Below are positions 50,249 to 57,919 of a DNA stretch of 64,000 nucleotides, in pieces (the stretch's first letter is position 1; every line of letters starts with the position of its first letter). Made by a program: the position numbers and the translations under genes. Source of the stretch: Candidatus Gastranaerophilales bacterium (GTDB lineage Bacteria > Cyanobacteriota > Vampirovibrionia > Gastranaerophilales > Gastranaerophilaceae); the NCBI GenBank assembly GCA_023662705.1, contig JAMPIM010000003.1, forward strand, positions 16,875-80,874, in the 5' to 3' direction. The notes under the pieces were generated by a model, which ran no database searches, was not told the origin of the DNA, and saw nothing but the letters and a program-made list of their open reading frames with translations.

Positions 50249-51009
50249 TTGCTATGTTTTGCTCCACAAGTTCGAGTATATCCTCCCACCTCTGTTCCAT
50301 CAGAACGAGTGTAGCCACTGACAGTATATGAACCTGCACATTGAGAGGAAGAATTTCCTATTTTATTAATTTGTCTTTTTGCGAATAAAGGTATTGCATG
50401 TATTCTTTCAGTTGTATTTTTAATTTCCTCTGGTGTTTTTTGTTGTCGTCTTGATAAATTACCCATGCCTTCTAATGAGTGGCATGCAGATTTGCTATTG
50501 CCTAAATTTGGAGTTGCATATATTTCACCAATATGGTTTTCACCATTGACCATTGTTATTCCGTCTTGTTCATTGATGTAATTAATAACATTGTCTTCTT
50601 TCAATTTTGTTCCTGATTTGAACATATCTCTTACTCCATAAGCATTGAAAGTGATAGCTGTTGTTCCTCTAATACTTGAAACTATTTCTGCAAGACTTCC
50701 ACCTAAAGAATGTCCTGTTACGGTCACTTCCATATTAGGATTTTCGCGTTTTACTTTATCATGAAAATCTATTGCATCAGTTGCTTGAGCAGGGATATTT
50801 GAGCGTGCCATTGCAATATCACTTCGGATATCTTTGAGTATATCTGATATATTGGTAATATCAGTTTCCCTATATACTAAAACTATATCTTTTCCATTAG
50901 ATATAGCTTCTGCATAAAACCCGTTCTTTTTGTTTTCTGCTCTATCAATGACTTGATATCCTTCGGGGAGTTTGCTTACTTCTTTTGGATAAACACTAAT
51001 TGATGCTAA
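50245..51009 (-). pseudogene. Class 3 lipase-like ORF lacking a recognisable start, probably 5'-truncated
   Basis: The nucleophile motif VTVTGHSLGGSLAEIV is intact, and upstream in-frame sequence continues the fold (KLPEGYQVIDRAENKKNGFY, AISNGKDIVLVYRETD). The frame is open to a TGA at 51010-51012, but no ATG, GTG or TTG lies between that stop and the internal ATG at 50811, which is too far in to give the whole domain. Either the 5' end was lost or an unusual ATT start is used. The C-terminal ~60 residues (Gly/Ser/Tyr/Thr-rich) are not lipase-like. 254 codons remain open. Confidence 0.6.
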
Positions 51010-51020
51010 TCAAAAGTCTT

Positions 51021-51041
51021 CCCTGATAGGTTGTATCAGGG
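51021..51041. repeat. 8-bp inverted repeat upstream of the lipase remnant
   Basis: CCCTGATA-GGTTG-TATCAGGG, perfect arms with a 5-nt loop, just beyond the in-frame stop that ends the lipase frame. It could be an operator, a terminator without a T-run, or a deletion scar. Confidence 0.45.
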
Positions 51042-51181
51042 TAAATGTATGAGTTTATAATATACGGGATACATTTAAAGTACAAAGTTTTGTAAAGGGT
51101 TTTGTAAAAACTTGACATGTTTTTGCTAGAATGAAGTAATGTCGAAACTATTACATTAGACGAATTGAGGAAAAGAGAAGA

Positions 51182-52684
51182 ATGAAGAAATTTTTGATGA
51201 TGTTATCAGTTATGTTAATGAGCTTACAGTCTGCTCATGCAATGAATGTCGATGCTTTTATTGACCAGAACATTGCACCATACACGGATAAGGTCGCCAA
51301 ACTTATTTTCTTTCCTATTACGATAGCGGGCAATAGTGTTCCTTTGATTATATTCTGGATTCTTTTTGCAGGTATCTTTTTTACAATCTATTTCAAAGGT
51401 ATTTCTGTTTGGGGTTTCAAACACGCAATTGAAACAGTTATAAAACCTGCTGAAAAACATGATGACGGATGTGGTGAAGTAAGCTCATTCCAAGCACTTG
51501 CTACAGCTTTATCAGGAACAATCGGTATCGGTAGTATTGCAGGTGTTGCAATCTCTATTTCAATCGGCGGTCCCGGTGCAGCTTTCTGGATTTTCTTCGG
51601 TGCACTTTTAGGTATGTCAATTAAGTTTATCGAAGCGACTCTTGCCGTTAAATACAGAAGATTCAACCTTGACGGTTCTGTTTCAGGCGGTCCTATGCAT
51701 TATATTGCACACGGTCTTACAAGAAAGAAAATGCGCTGGTTAGGTCAGCCTCTGTCTGTATTATTTGCAATACTTTGTATTGGCGGTGGTATTACAGGCG
51801 GTAATATGATTCAGATTAACCAAACTGCTCACCAAATTATATTTATTACTGGCGGTGAAGGCAGTATTTTCCATGGTTATGCTTGGATAATCGGAGCTGT
51901 TGCAGCTGTGCTTATCGGATTGGTTGTAATGGGCGGTATCAAGAGTATTGCTAAAGTTACAACAGTTTTGACTCCTACAATGTGTGCATTGTATATTATT
52001 TCAGGGTTAATTGTTATCCTTGCTAATTTCTCAAATATTCCACACGCAATTGCGTTAATTATAAAAGAAGCATTCCATCCAACAGCTGTAGCAGGCGGTG
52101 TTTTCGGAACAATTATTATCGGTTTAAGACGTTCTGTTCAATCTAACGAAGCTGGTACAGGTGCTGCTGCGATTGTTTATGCGACTGCTCAGACAAAAGA
52201 ACCTGTTTCACAAGGTTTTGTAGCATTGTTGGAAACTTTCTTGACAGGTGTTCTTTGCTTGTTCACTTCTTTTGCGATTGTATTTTCGGGTGCTTGTACT
52301 CACGCTGCTAAAGAAATTTCAGGTATTGAACTTGCTTCAAATGCGTTCCAATCTGTTATTCCGTTCTTCCCGATAATACTTTCCGTAATTGCAGTATTGT
52401 TTGCTCTATCAACACTTATCAGCTGGGCATACTACGGACAGAAAGCTTGGACATTCTTGTTGGGTGAAGGTAAAAAACGTGTATTAACTTTCAATTTGAT
52501 TTATTGTTTGTTTATTATTATTGGTTCAGCAATGAATGTTAAATCAATTATTGATATTACAGATGCGATGATGATTGCAATGTGTATTCCGAACGTAATT
52601 GTTCTTTATATTTTAGCTCCTGAAATCAAACGAGATTTGAAAGATTACTTGGAAAGACACAATATGAAATTTATTAAGTTTTAA
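51182..52684 (+). CDS. Sodium:alanine/glycine symporter (AGCS family)
   Basis: 500 residues with about eleven membrane helices. Family signature GTIGIGSIAGVAISISIGGPGAAFW (two segments of it), plus GGPMHYIAHG and QSNEAGTGAAAIVYATAQT. It imports alanine or glycine with Na+. An extra N-terminal signal-like segment (SVMLMSLQSAHA) precedes the first core helix, which is unusual for the family. GAGGAAAAGAG precedes the ATG; a terminator follows, so it is monocistronic. Confidence 0.95.
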   Translation: MKKFLMMLSVMLMSLQSAHAMNVDAFIDQNIAPYTDKVAKLIFFPITIAGNSVPLIIFWILFAGIFFTIYFKGISVWGFKHAIETVIKPAEKHDDGCGEVSSFQALATALSGTIGIGSIAGVAISISIGGPGAAFWIFFGALLGMSIKFIEATLAVKYRRFNLDGSVSGGPMHYIAHGLTRKKMRWLGQPLSVLFAILCIGGGITGGNMIQINQTAHQIIFITGGEGSIFHGYAWIIGAVAAVLIGLVVMGGIKSIAKVTTVLTPTMCALYIISGLIVILANFSNIPHAIALIIKEAFHPTAVAGGVFGTIIIGLRRSVQSNEAGTGAAAIVYATAQTKEPVSQGFVALLETFLTGVLCLFTSFAIVFSGACTHAAKEISGIELASNAFQSVIPFFPIILSVIAVLFALSTLISWAYYGQKAWTFLLGEGKKRVLTFNLIYCLFIIIGSAMNVKSIIDITDAMMIAMCIPNVIVLYILAPEIKRDLKDYLERHNMKFIKF

Positions 52685-52688
52685 AAGG

Positions 52689-52712
52689 TGAGGCGCAAGC
52701 CTCATTTTTTAT
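52689..52712 (+). terminator. Intrinsic terminator of the symporter gene
   Basis: TGAGGC-GCAA-GCCTCA followed by six T. Confidence 0.9.
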
Positions 52713-52795
52713 TCTCTTAAACTCCCCATGTGGTTATTGTTTAGATAATTCTTCTTAAGTTTAATATTCTAAGACACTTAAGAAAGGAGTTTTAC

Positions 52796-53299
52796 ATGTT
52801 AGAAGAAACAACAAAAGAACATTGGATTAGAGTCGGAGCAATTGCTCTTATTACCTTTATAGTAGCATTTCTTGCGTTTTATTGTGTTATGGAGCTTATG
52901 CTTCACAGAATGACTGATCCGATGTATAACGCAAAACGAATTGAAAAGATTATGAAACAGCAGGAACGCAGTTTTCAAAGAATAGAAGATAAGATGACTA
53001 ATGAAAATCCGTTTGAGCCTAAATTACGTCCTATGCTTGTTAATCTTGTTAAAGAGAACAACGAATATAAAGTTATAGTTGATTTGAAACCGCTTGAAAA
53101 TAACGAAAAGGATGTCAATGTAAAGATTAAAGACCATATTATCACTGTATCCGGCGAATTGGATGAAAAATCTTTTGCAGGCGAAAGAATTGTTAATTTC
53201 TCTCAGGGGTACTATTTAGATGAAGATTTGGAAACAGATAAAATTTCTAAAGAGAGAAAAGGTGATAAATATATAATCACGGTTCCATTCAAAAATTAA
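52796..53299 (+). CDS. Membrane-anchored Hsp20/alpha-crystallin-like protein
   Basis: 167 residues. One N-terminal membrane helix (~12-32), a basic helical linker (IEKIMKQQERSFQRIEDKMT), then a beta-sandwich at ~80-167: NEYKVIVDLKPL, VNVKIKDHIITVSGEL, QGYYLDEDLETDKISKERKG, KYIITVPFK. This matches the alpha-crystallin fold, but it lacks the usual C-terminal I-x-I tail. A holding chaperone at the membrane is inferred. GAAAGGAG lies 6 nt before the ATG. Confidence 0.75.
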   Translation: MLEETTKEHWIRVGAIALITFIVAFLAFYCVMELMLHRMTDPMYNAKRIEKIMKQQERSFQRIEDKMTNENPFEPKLRPMLVNLVKENNEYKVIVDLKPLENNEKDVNVKIKDHIITVSGELDEKSFAGERIVNFSQGYYLDEDLETDKISKERKGDKYIITVPFKN

Positions 53300-53303
53300 A
53301 AGA

Positions 53304-53328
53304 GGGCGGTTTTTAAACCGCCCCTTTT
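53304..53328. terminator. Bidirectional terminator between the Hsp20-like gene and recN
   Basis: GGGCGGTTT/AAACCGCCC with a T-run on the right. It overlaps the last codons of recN. Confidence 0.85.
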
Positions 53329-54959
53329 ATTAATAATTCTGCAAGTTTTAACGATTCATCGGTAACTTCTCCGGATGCAAGTTCTGCAATTGCGTTAAGC
53401 TTTTCTTCATTGTTTAGAATCGAAATATTTACGCTTGTTTTTTCATCCTGAGTTTTTCTTACATAAAAATGTTTATCGGATTTGGAAGCAATGATTGCCT
53501 GATGCGTAATCATAATTATTTGCATATATTGAGCAAGCTCTTTTACTTCATCTGCAACAGATTGTGAAGTTTTACCCGAGATTCCCGTATCAATCTCATC
53601 AAATACTACTGTATCAATGTTGTCGGTTTGGGCAAAAATAGTTTTTATGGCAAGCATTACGCGCGAAACCTCACCGCCTGATGCAACTTTAGCAAGCGGT
53701 TTAAGCCCTTCTGATATGTTTGTTGAGATTAAGAACTCAACTTTATCCACTCCGTTTGCTCCGAGTTCACATTCTTCAAATCCGATTTCAAAACGTACTT
53801 TTGGAAGTTCAAGTTTCTCAAGTTTTTCGACAATCAACTTGGAAAGTTTTTCACCATGAGTTTTTCTGTCATCAGAAATTTTACAAGCAAGTTCCAAAAG
53901 ATTTTTGCGAGACTTTTCAATCTCTGCTTCAAGCGATTCAATGTTTTGAGTCGAAAACTCAATCCCATCTAATTCTTTTCTGAGTTTTTCTCCTGTTTCG
54001 ATAACTTTTTCAATTGTTCCGCCGTATTTGCGTTTTAGTTTTTCGATTAGGAATAATCGTTCCTGAATCGTATTAATTCTTTCGGTATCATTTTCCAATG
54101 AAGATGAATAATCACGTAAAGATGAAGACAGGTCTTTTAATGTTTCGATTGCACCCAAAAGTTGTGATTCGGTTTCCTCAAGCGAATTGTCTAAACCGAC
54201 TGCTTTGGATAATGACATTTTAATTTGAAAAAGTGCATCCATAATTGAACCGTCATCACCTGAAAGCGTCCAATAAGCAGAACCCGTAAGGTCTTTTAAC
54301 TTTTCAACATTTTCTAATACGGACAGTTCATTATTTAGTTCTTCATCTTCATTTATTACAAGACTTGCATCTTCGATTTCGGTTACCTGAAACTTAAGAA
54401 AATCAATTTGTTCTTCCGTTTTTTCAGAAGCGTTTTTTAAATCATCCAGTTCTGATAAAAGTTTTTTGTAATGTTCAAATCCTTTTTTGTATTCTGTTAA
54501 TACAGGGTTTTTAATATAGTTATCTAATAATGTTATATGGAATTTTGGCTGCAAGAATGAATAAGTTTGGTGTTGTGAGTGGATATCCAAAAATAATTCT
54601 CTGAATAATTTTATAAATTCCTGATTAACAAGAGAACCGTTAACCCTTGAGCGTGAGCCTGTTTGTGTGATTTCTTTTGAAAGAATAATTTCTTCTCCGA
54701 AACAGTCGATTCCGTATTCTTCAAAAAGAGATGATGTAAGGTTCTTTTTGTCAATAACAGTGAGTTCAATTATAGCTTTGTTGGCATCAGTTTTAATAAC
54801 TTCTTTTCCTGCTTTGGCACCGAAAGCAATGTCGATGGCATTAATCAGAATACTTTTTCCTGCCCCTGTTTCACCTGTGATTATATTGAGCCCGTTTGCT
54901 AATTCAAGTTCAAGTTCGTCAATTAAAATATAATTTTTAATCCTGATTTTGCTTAACAC
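53313..54959 (-). CDS. recN: DNA repair protein RecN
   Basis: SMC-like ATPase acting at double-strand breaks. 548 residues. Walker A ITGETGAGKSILINAI at ~28-43, a long central coiled coil (~150-370), the signature loop LAKVASGGEVSRVMLAI, and Walker B DTVVFDEIDTGISGKT. The start is GTG, and its first base is the last base of the upstream TPR gene's TAG stop, so translation is coupled. Confidence 0.97.
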   Translation of the reverse strand: MLSKIRIKNYILIDELELELANGLNIITGETGAGKSILINAIDIAFGAKAGKEVIKTDANKAIIELTVIDKKNLTSSLFEEYGIDCFGEEIILSKEITQTGSRSRVNGSLVNQEFIKLFRELFLDIHSQHQTYSFLQPKFHITLLDNYIKNPVLTEYKKGFEHYKKLLSELDDLKNASEKTEEQIDFLKFQVTEIEDASLVINEDEELNNELSVLENVEKLKDLTGSAYWTLSGDDGSIMDALFQIKMSLSKAVGLDNSLEETESQLLGAIETLKDLSSSLRDYSSSLENDTERINTIQERLFLIEKLKRKYGGTIEKVIETGEKLRKELDGIEFSTQNIESLEAEIEKSRKNLLELACKISDDRKTHGEKLSKLIVEKLEKLELPKVRFEIGFEECELGANGVDKVEFLISTNISEGLKPLAKVASGGEVSRVMLAIKTIFAQTDNIDTVVFDEIDTGISGKTSQSVADEVKELAQYMQIIMITHQAIIASKSDKHFYVRKTQDEKTSVNISILNNEEKLNAIAELASGEVTDESLKLAELLIKGAV

Positions 54960-55897
54960 TACTCTTCTCCCTGATGCTCGAGTTTGTAAGTAATGGCGTC
55001 ATATTCCTGTTTTACAATATTTTTCGGATATGTTAGAGTAGGACATTCAAGAGCAGAGTTTAAATTATTTGCGTACTCTTCATAATTTTGGAGTAATTTA
55101 AAAATCTGCGCTCTTATATAGTATAAATCTCCATAGTCTTCGTTATCCAGTGTCTCGTTTAGAATTGATAAAATTTCTTCAAATTCATTTTGTTTAATAC
55201 AAATTTTTGCTAATAACTTATAAGCTTCCATATCTTGTTTATTGTATTCAATGGTTTTTAGAAGATATTCTTTAGCTTGTTCAAGGTTTTCATTTTTGTA
55301 TGCAATTGATGCAAGATTAAAATATGCCCAGCTGTAATCAGGTGAGATTGCCAGAACTTTTTCGTAGCATTCAACGGCGAAATTTGTTAAACCGTTGCTT
55401 TGATAAATATTTCCGAGATAAAAATGTGCAAAAATATCTTGCGGATTAAGTTCGATTGCTTTCTGGAAATTATCAGCCGCGATGTTTTTTTCATCTTTGT
55501 TCAAGTAGCATAATCCGAGATTAAAATAGCAGTTTCCGTCATTAGGGTCGGTTGTTAGAACTGTTTTGAACGCTTCAATTGCGTCATCCCATTCTTTAAG
55601 GCTTACAAGTACTTCGCCGAGATTGTAATAAAAATCATCTTGCGGATCAATGGAAATAGCTTTTTGATAAGCAGTTTTTGCGTTATCAAAATCTTTTGTT
55701 TTTTCGTAAAGAATCGCAATATTGTATTGAAGTTCAGCATCTTCCGGAAAGAATTTTTCCAAATATTTTAGATTAGACAATGCTTCTTCGTTGAATCCGT
55801 TATCAGCAAGCAGGATTGAAAGCTCTCTTCTTGCCTGAAAATTTGACGGATCGTTTTGCAGAACCTCTTGTAAGTTTTCTATTTCTTCCATTCCCAT
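54959..55897 (-). CDS. TPR-repeat protein (312 aa)
   Basis: Eight to nine tetratricopeptide units from ~15 to ~285 (LSILLADNGFNEEALSNLKY, AYQKAISIDPQDDFYYNLGE, AIELNPQDIFAHFYLGNIYQ, YEKVLAISPDYSWAYFNLAS). No signal or membrane segment; a cytoplasmic scaffold. TATAAT (minus strand, 55904-55909) ends 6 nt before the ATG with no ribosome site. A second ATG (Met3) is possible. Coupled to recN by a 1-base overlap. Confidence 0.92.
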   Translation of the reverse strand: MGMEEIENLQEVLQNDPSNFQARRELSILLADNGFNEEALSNLKYLEKFFPEDAELQYNIAILYEKTKDFDNAKTAYQKAISIDPQDDFYYNLGEVLVSLKEWDDAIEAFKTVLTTDPNDGNCYFNLGLCYLNKDEKNIAADNFQKAIELNPQDIFAHFYLGNIYQSNGLTNFAVECYEKVLAISPDYSWAYFNLASIAYKNENLEQAKEYLLKTIEYNKQDMEAYKLLAKICIKQNEFEEILSILNETLDNEDYGDLYYIRAQIFKLLQNYEEYANNLNSALECPTLTYPKNIVKQEYDAITYKLEHQGEE

Positions 55898-55959
55898 GGC
55901 TATATTATAGCAGGGGTAAATATAGGAGTAAATAGGGGCTGATGTTTCATTATATACAA

Positions 55960-57375
55960 TTATTTTGCAGTTTCTTCTTCTTTTTTATCAGGTTTTATCG
56001 GTTCAGGAGTTCCGGTCGGTAATCCGTCACCTGTTGTTGGAGGAAGTGCGGTATCCTCTGGTGCTGCAACATCATCAGGAATTTCAAGTTCAAGGTCTTC
56101 AACACCTGTCATGAAACCATCATAAGCATCAATTTCTTCATCGTACATATCCATCGTTTCTGTGTTAAAATTTTGTGTATCTTTTCTCATATCGATTTCT
56201 GTGCCGACTTCGCCCGCCATTGATATTTGTTCGGCTGATGCAAAACCACTTGAAATCCCTGCCGCTATGGATGCTGCACCTAGTGCCCAAAACCAAGGTC
56301 CACTACCCAGCAATTGGGCCCCTGAAACAGCACCGCCAACAGCATTAAGACCTTGAGAAACTGCTTCCGTATAGCATTGATCTCGAGTTGTTGCATCAAC
56401 ACTTGCTGCATAATCTGTAGAACCCTCTACCTCACCCATTGTTTCAGCTGCATAATCATAACCTTCCTGATATGTTCCTATATCGTCATAAAGGTTGCCG
56501 ACTACGTCAGTTGTATTTTCCTGAGTTTCAGTAATATTTTCACCTGTTTCAGTCATATATTTAATTAGCTCTTGATATAAAGCTTTTTCTTCTTCTGTTA
56601 ATGGTTCACCACTTTCAGCTTTAGCTTTTAGTGCTTCATAAGAAGCTTTGTACATATCATATTCTGTTTTTTGTTCTTCGATATTATCATTAGCCTCTTC
56701 GTTAGCTTCATTAGCCTGATCTGATAAATCTATTATTTCATTAGCCATATTTTCCATATCTGCTTGAGTTTCTGATAAAGCAGCTTGGTTATTCGCCATT
56801 ACATTTTGAAGTTCATCACAAGCTTCCTTCTGTGTTTTATTAGGTTTCATAACTCTATACATAGTAGCAGTTGCAATAGCCAAAGAAGCTCCTACAATTG
56901 CACAAGTTTTTGCTGCACCATTTCCTGCATTTGCAGCTTTTGTTGCACTACCAACATTTTTGGTTAAAGCAGTTCCACCTTTGCCAAATTTCCCAATGGC
57001 AGCTATATTTTTACCAATGTTTATACCACTTTTTGCTGCGCTGACAATACCTAAGGTTGCAGAACCTGCTGCAAAAGCCATATCACCAGTAGTTCTACTT
57101 ATTTGTTTAGCTTTATCACCTGTACTGTTCTCATACCCAGTCTGGTCTTGTGCTGCTTTTTTGCCGTTGTCTTTATAGCTTGAATAATCACTATCATCAA
57201 ATTCATACTGGTTTTCATCATTAGATACCGTTGCTTGCCAAGAGGTTAGCTTACTTGACCATGCTTTAGTAATCTCACCCATTTCATCAGCTGAGATATT
57301 CATTGAGTTGCCATAGCAGTGGTAGTTCAAATACGCCTTACGGCACCATGCTTCTGAATTGATGTTTATTGACAT
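55960..57375 (-). CDS. Paralog A of a divergent pair, unknown exported-type protein (sigma-28 regulon)
   Basis: 471 residues. Order: conserved N-terminal module (1-82), Gly/Ala-rich hydrophobic stretch (~90-185), coiled coil (~190-300: NNQAALSETQADMENMANEI, KTEYDMYKASYEALKAKAES), a second hydrophobic segment (~355-390), acidic tail, Pro/Thr-rich end. The coiled coil flanked by hydrophobic segments recalls type III translocators, in layout only. There is no Sec signal. The start at 57375 has TTGGAGG upstream. A sigma-28 promoter (57439-57465) and a palindromic leader precede it. It may be exported by the flagellar apparatus. Confidence 0.78.
   Translation of the reverse strand: MSININSEAWCRKAYLNYHCYGNSMNISADEMGEITKAWSSKLTSWQATVSNDENQYEFDDSDYSSYKDNGKKAAQDQTGYENSTGDKAKQISRTTGDMAFAAGSATLGIVSAAKSGINIGKNIAAIGKFGKGGTALTKNVGSATKAANAGNGAAKTCAIVGASLAIATATMYRVMKPNKTQKEACDELQNVMANNQAALSETQADMENMANEIIDLSDQANEANEEANDNIEEQKTEYDMYKASYEALKAKAESGEPLTEEEKALYQELIKYMTETGENITETQENTTDVVGNLYDDIGTYQEGYDYAAETMGEVEGSTDYAASVDATTRDQCYTEAVSQGLNAVGGAVSGAQLLGSGPWFWALGAASIAAGISSGFASAEQISMAGEVGTEIDMRKDTQNFNTETMDMYDEEIDAYDGFMTGVEDLELEIPDDVAAPEDTALPPTTGDGLPTGTPEPIKPDKKEEETAK
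57130..57375 (-). repeat. Left arm of 246-bp diverged inverted repeat (N-terminal module)
   Basis: Codons 1-82 of paralog A. Compared with 57674-57919, I count 16 base differences, all silent, and no amino acid change. Confidence 0.9.
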
Positions 57376-57393
57376 ATATTGCCTCCAATTACA

Positions 57394-57415
57394 CAACACA
57401 ATATCTATTGTGTTG
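57394..57415 (-). promoter_or_regulatory. Palindrome in leader of paralog A
   Basis: Arms CAACACAATA and TATTGTGTTG with a 2-nt centre, 18 nt before the ATG. The same element lies at the same distance before paralog B. It may act as an operator or as an mRNA hairpin beside the ribosome site. Confidence 0.75.
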
Positions 57416-57438
57416 CATATTTAGTATTCTTTCCATGT

Positions 57439-57465
57439 ATATCGGCAGCATTGTTGAAAACTTTA
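57439..57465 (-). promoter_or_regulatory. Sigma-28 (FliA-type) promoter of paralog A
   Basis: On the minus strand: TAAAGTTT (57465-57458), 11-nt spacer, GCCGATAT (57446-57439). 15 of 16 bases match TAAAGTTT-N11-GCCGATAA. It lies 24 nt upstream of the palindrome. No equivalent is seen before paralog B. Confidence 0.85.
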
Positions 57466-57633
57466 GAGTTTTACTTTTTATTGTTACAAATATTTACATA
57501 TAGCGTAATCTTGCTTAAATAGGAACTCCAACCAACGCAAACCCACATGAAATCTGTTTAAAAGAACAATAATTAGTCTCCACCTACAACCTTGTAGTAT
57601 AGTGGAATGTCGCCTGCCCCTTGTTGAAATATG

Positions 57634-57655
57634 CAACACAATAGATATTGTGTTG
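57634..57655 (+). promoter_or_regulatory. Palindrome in leader of paralog B
   Basis: Same CAACACAATA-N2-TATTGTGTTG element, also preceded by ATATG, and 18 nt before the ATG at 57674. Confidence 0.75.
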
Positions 57656-57673
57656 TATAAAGACGGAGGCGAT

Positions 57674-57919
57674 ATGTCTATCAATATTAATTCAGAAGCA
57701 TGGTGCCGTAAGGCATATTTGAACTACCACTGCTATGGCAATTCAATGAATATCTCAGCTGATGAGATGGGTGAGATTACTAAAGCATGGTCAAGTAAGC
57801 TAACCTCTTGGCAGGCAACGGTATCTAATGATGAAAATCAATATGAATTTGATGATAGTGATTATTCAAGCTATAAAGACAATGGTAAAAAAGCGGCACA
57901 AGACCAGACCGGTTATGAA
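57674..57919 (+). repeat. Right arm of 246-bp diverged inverted repeat (N-terminal module)
   Basis: Codons 1-82 of paralog B, protein-identical to paralog A. DNA similarity drops sharply after codon 82. Confidence 0.9.

Noticed and set aside
57674..57919. Invertible DNA switch between the paralog arms
   Set aside because: The 246-bp arms could in theory recombine, but ~16 mismatches, no recombinase gene nearby, and distinct promoters argue for old duplication.
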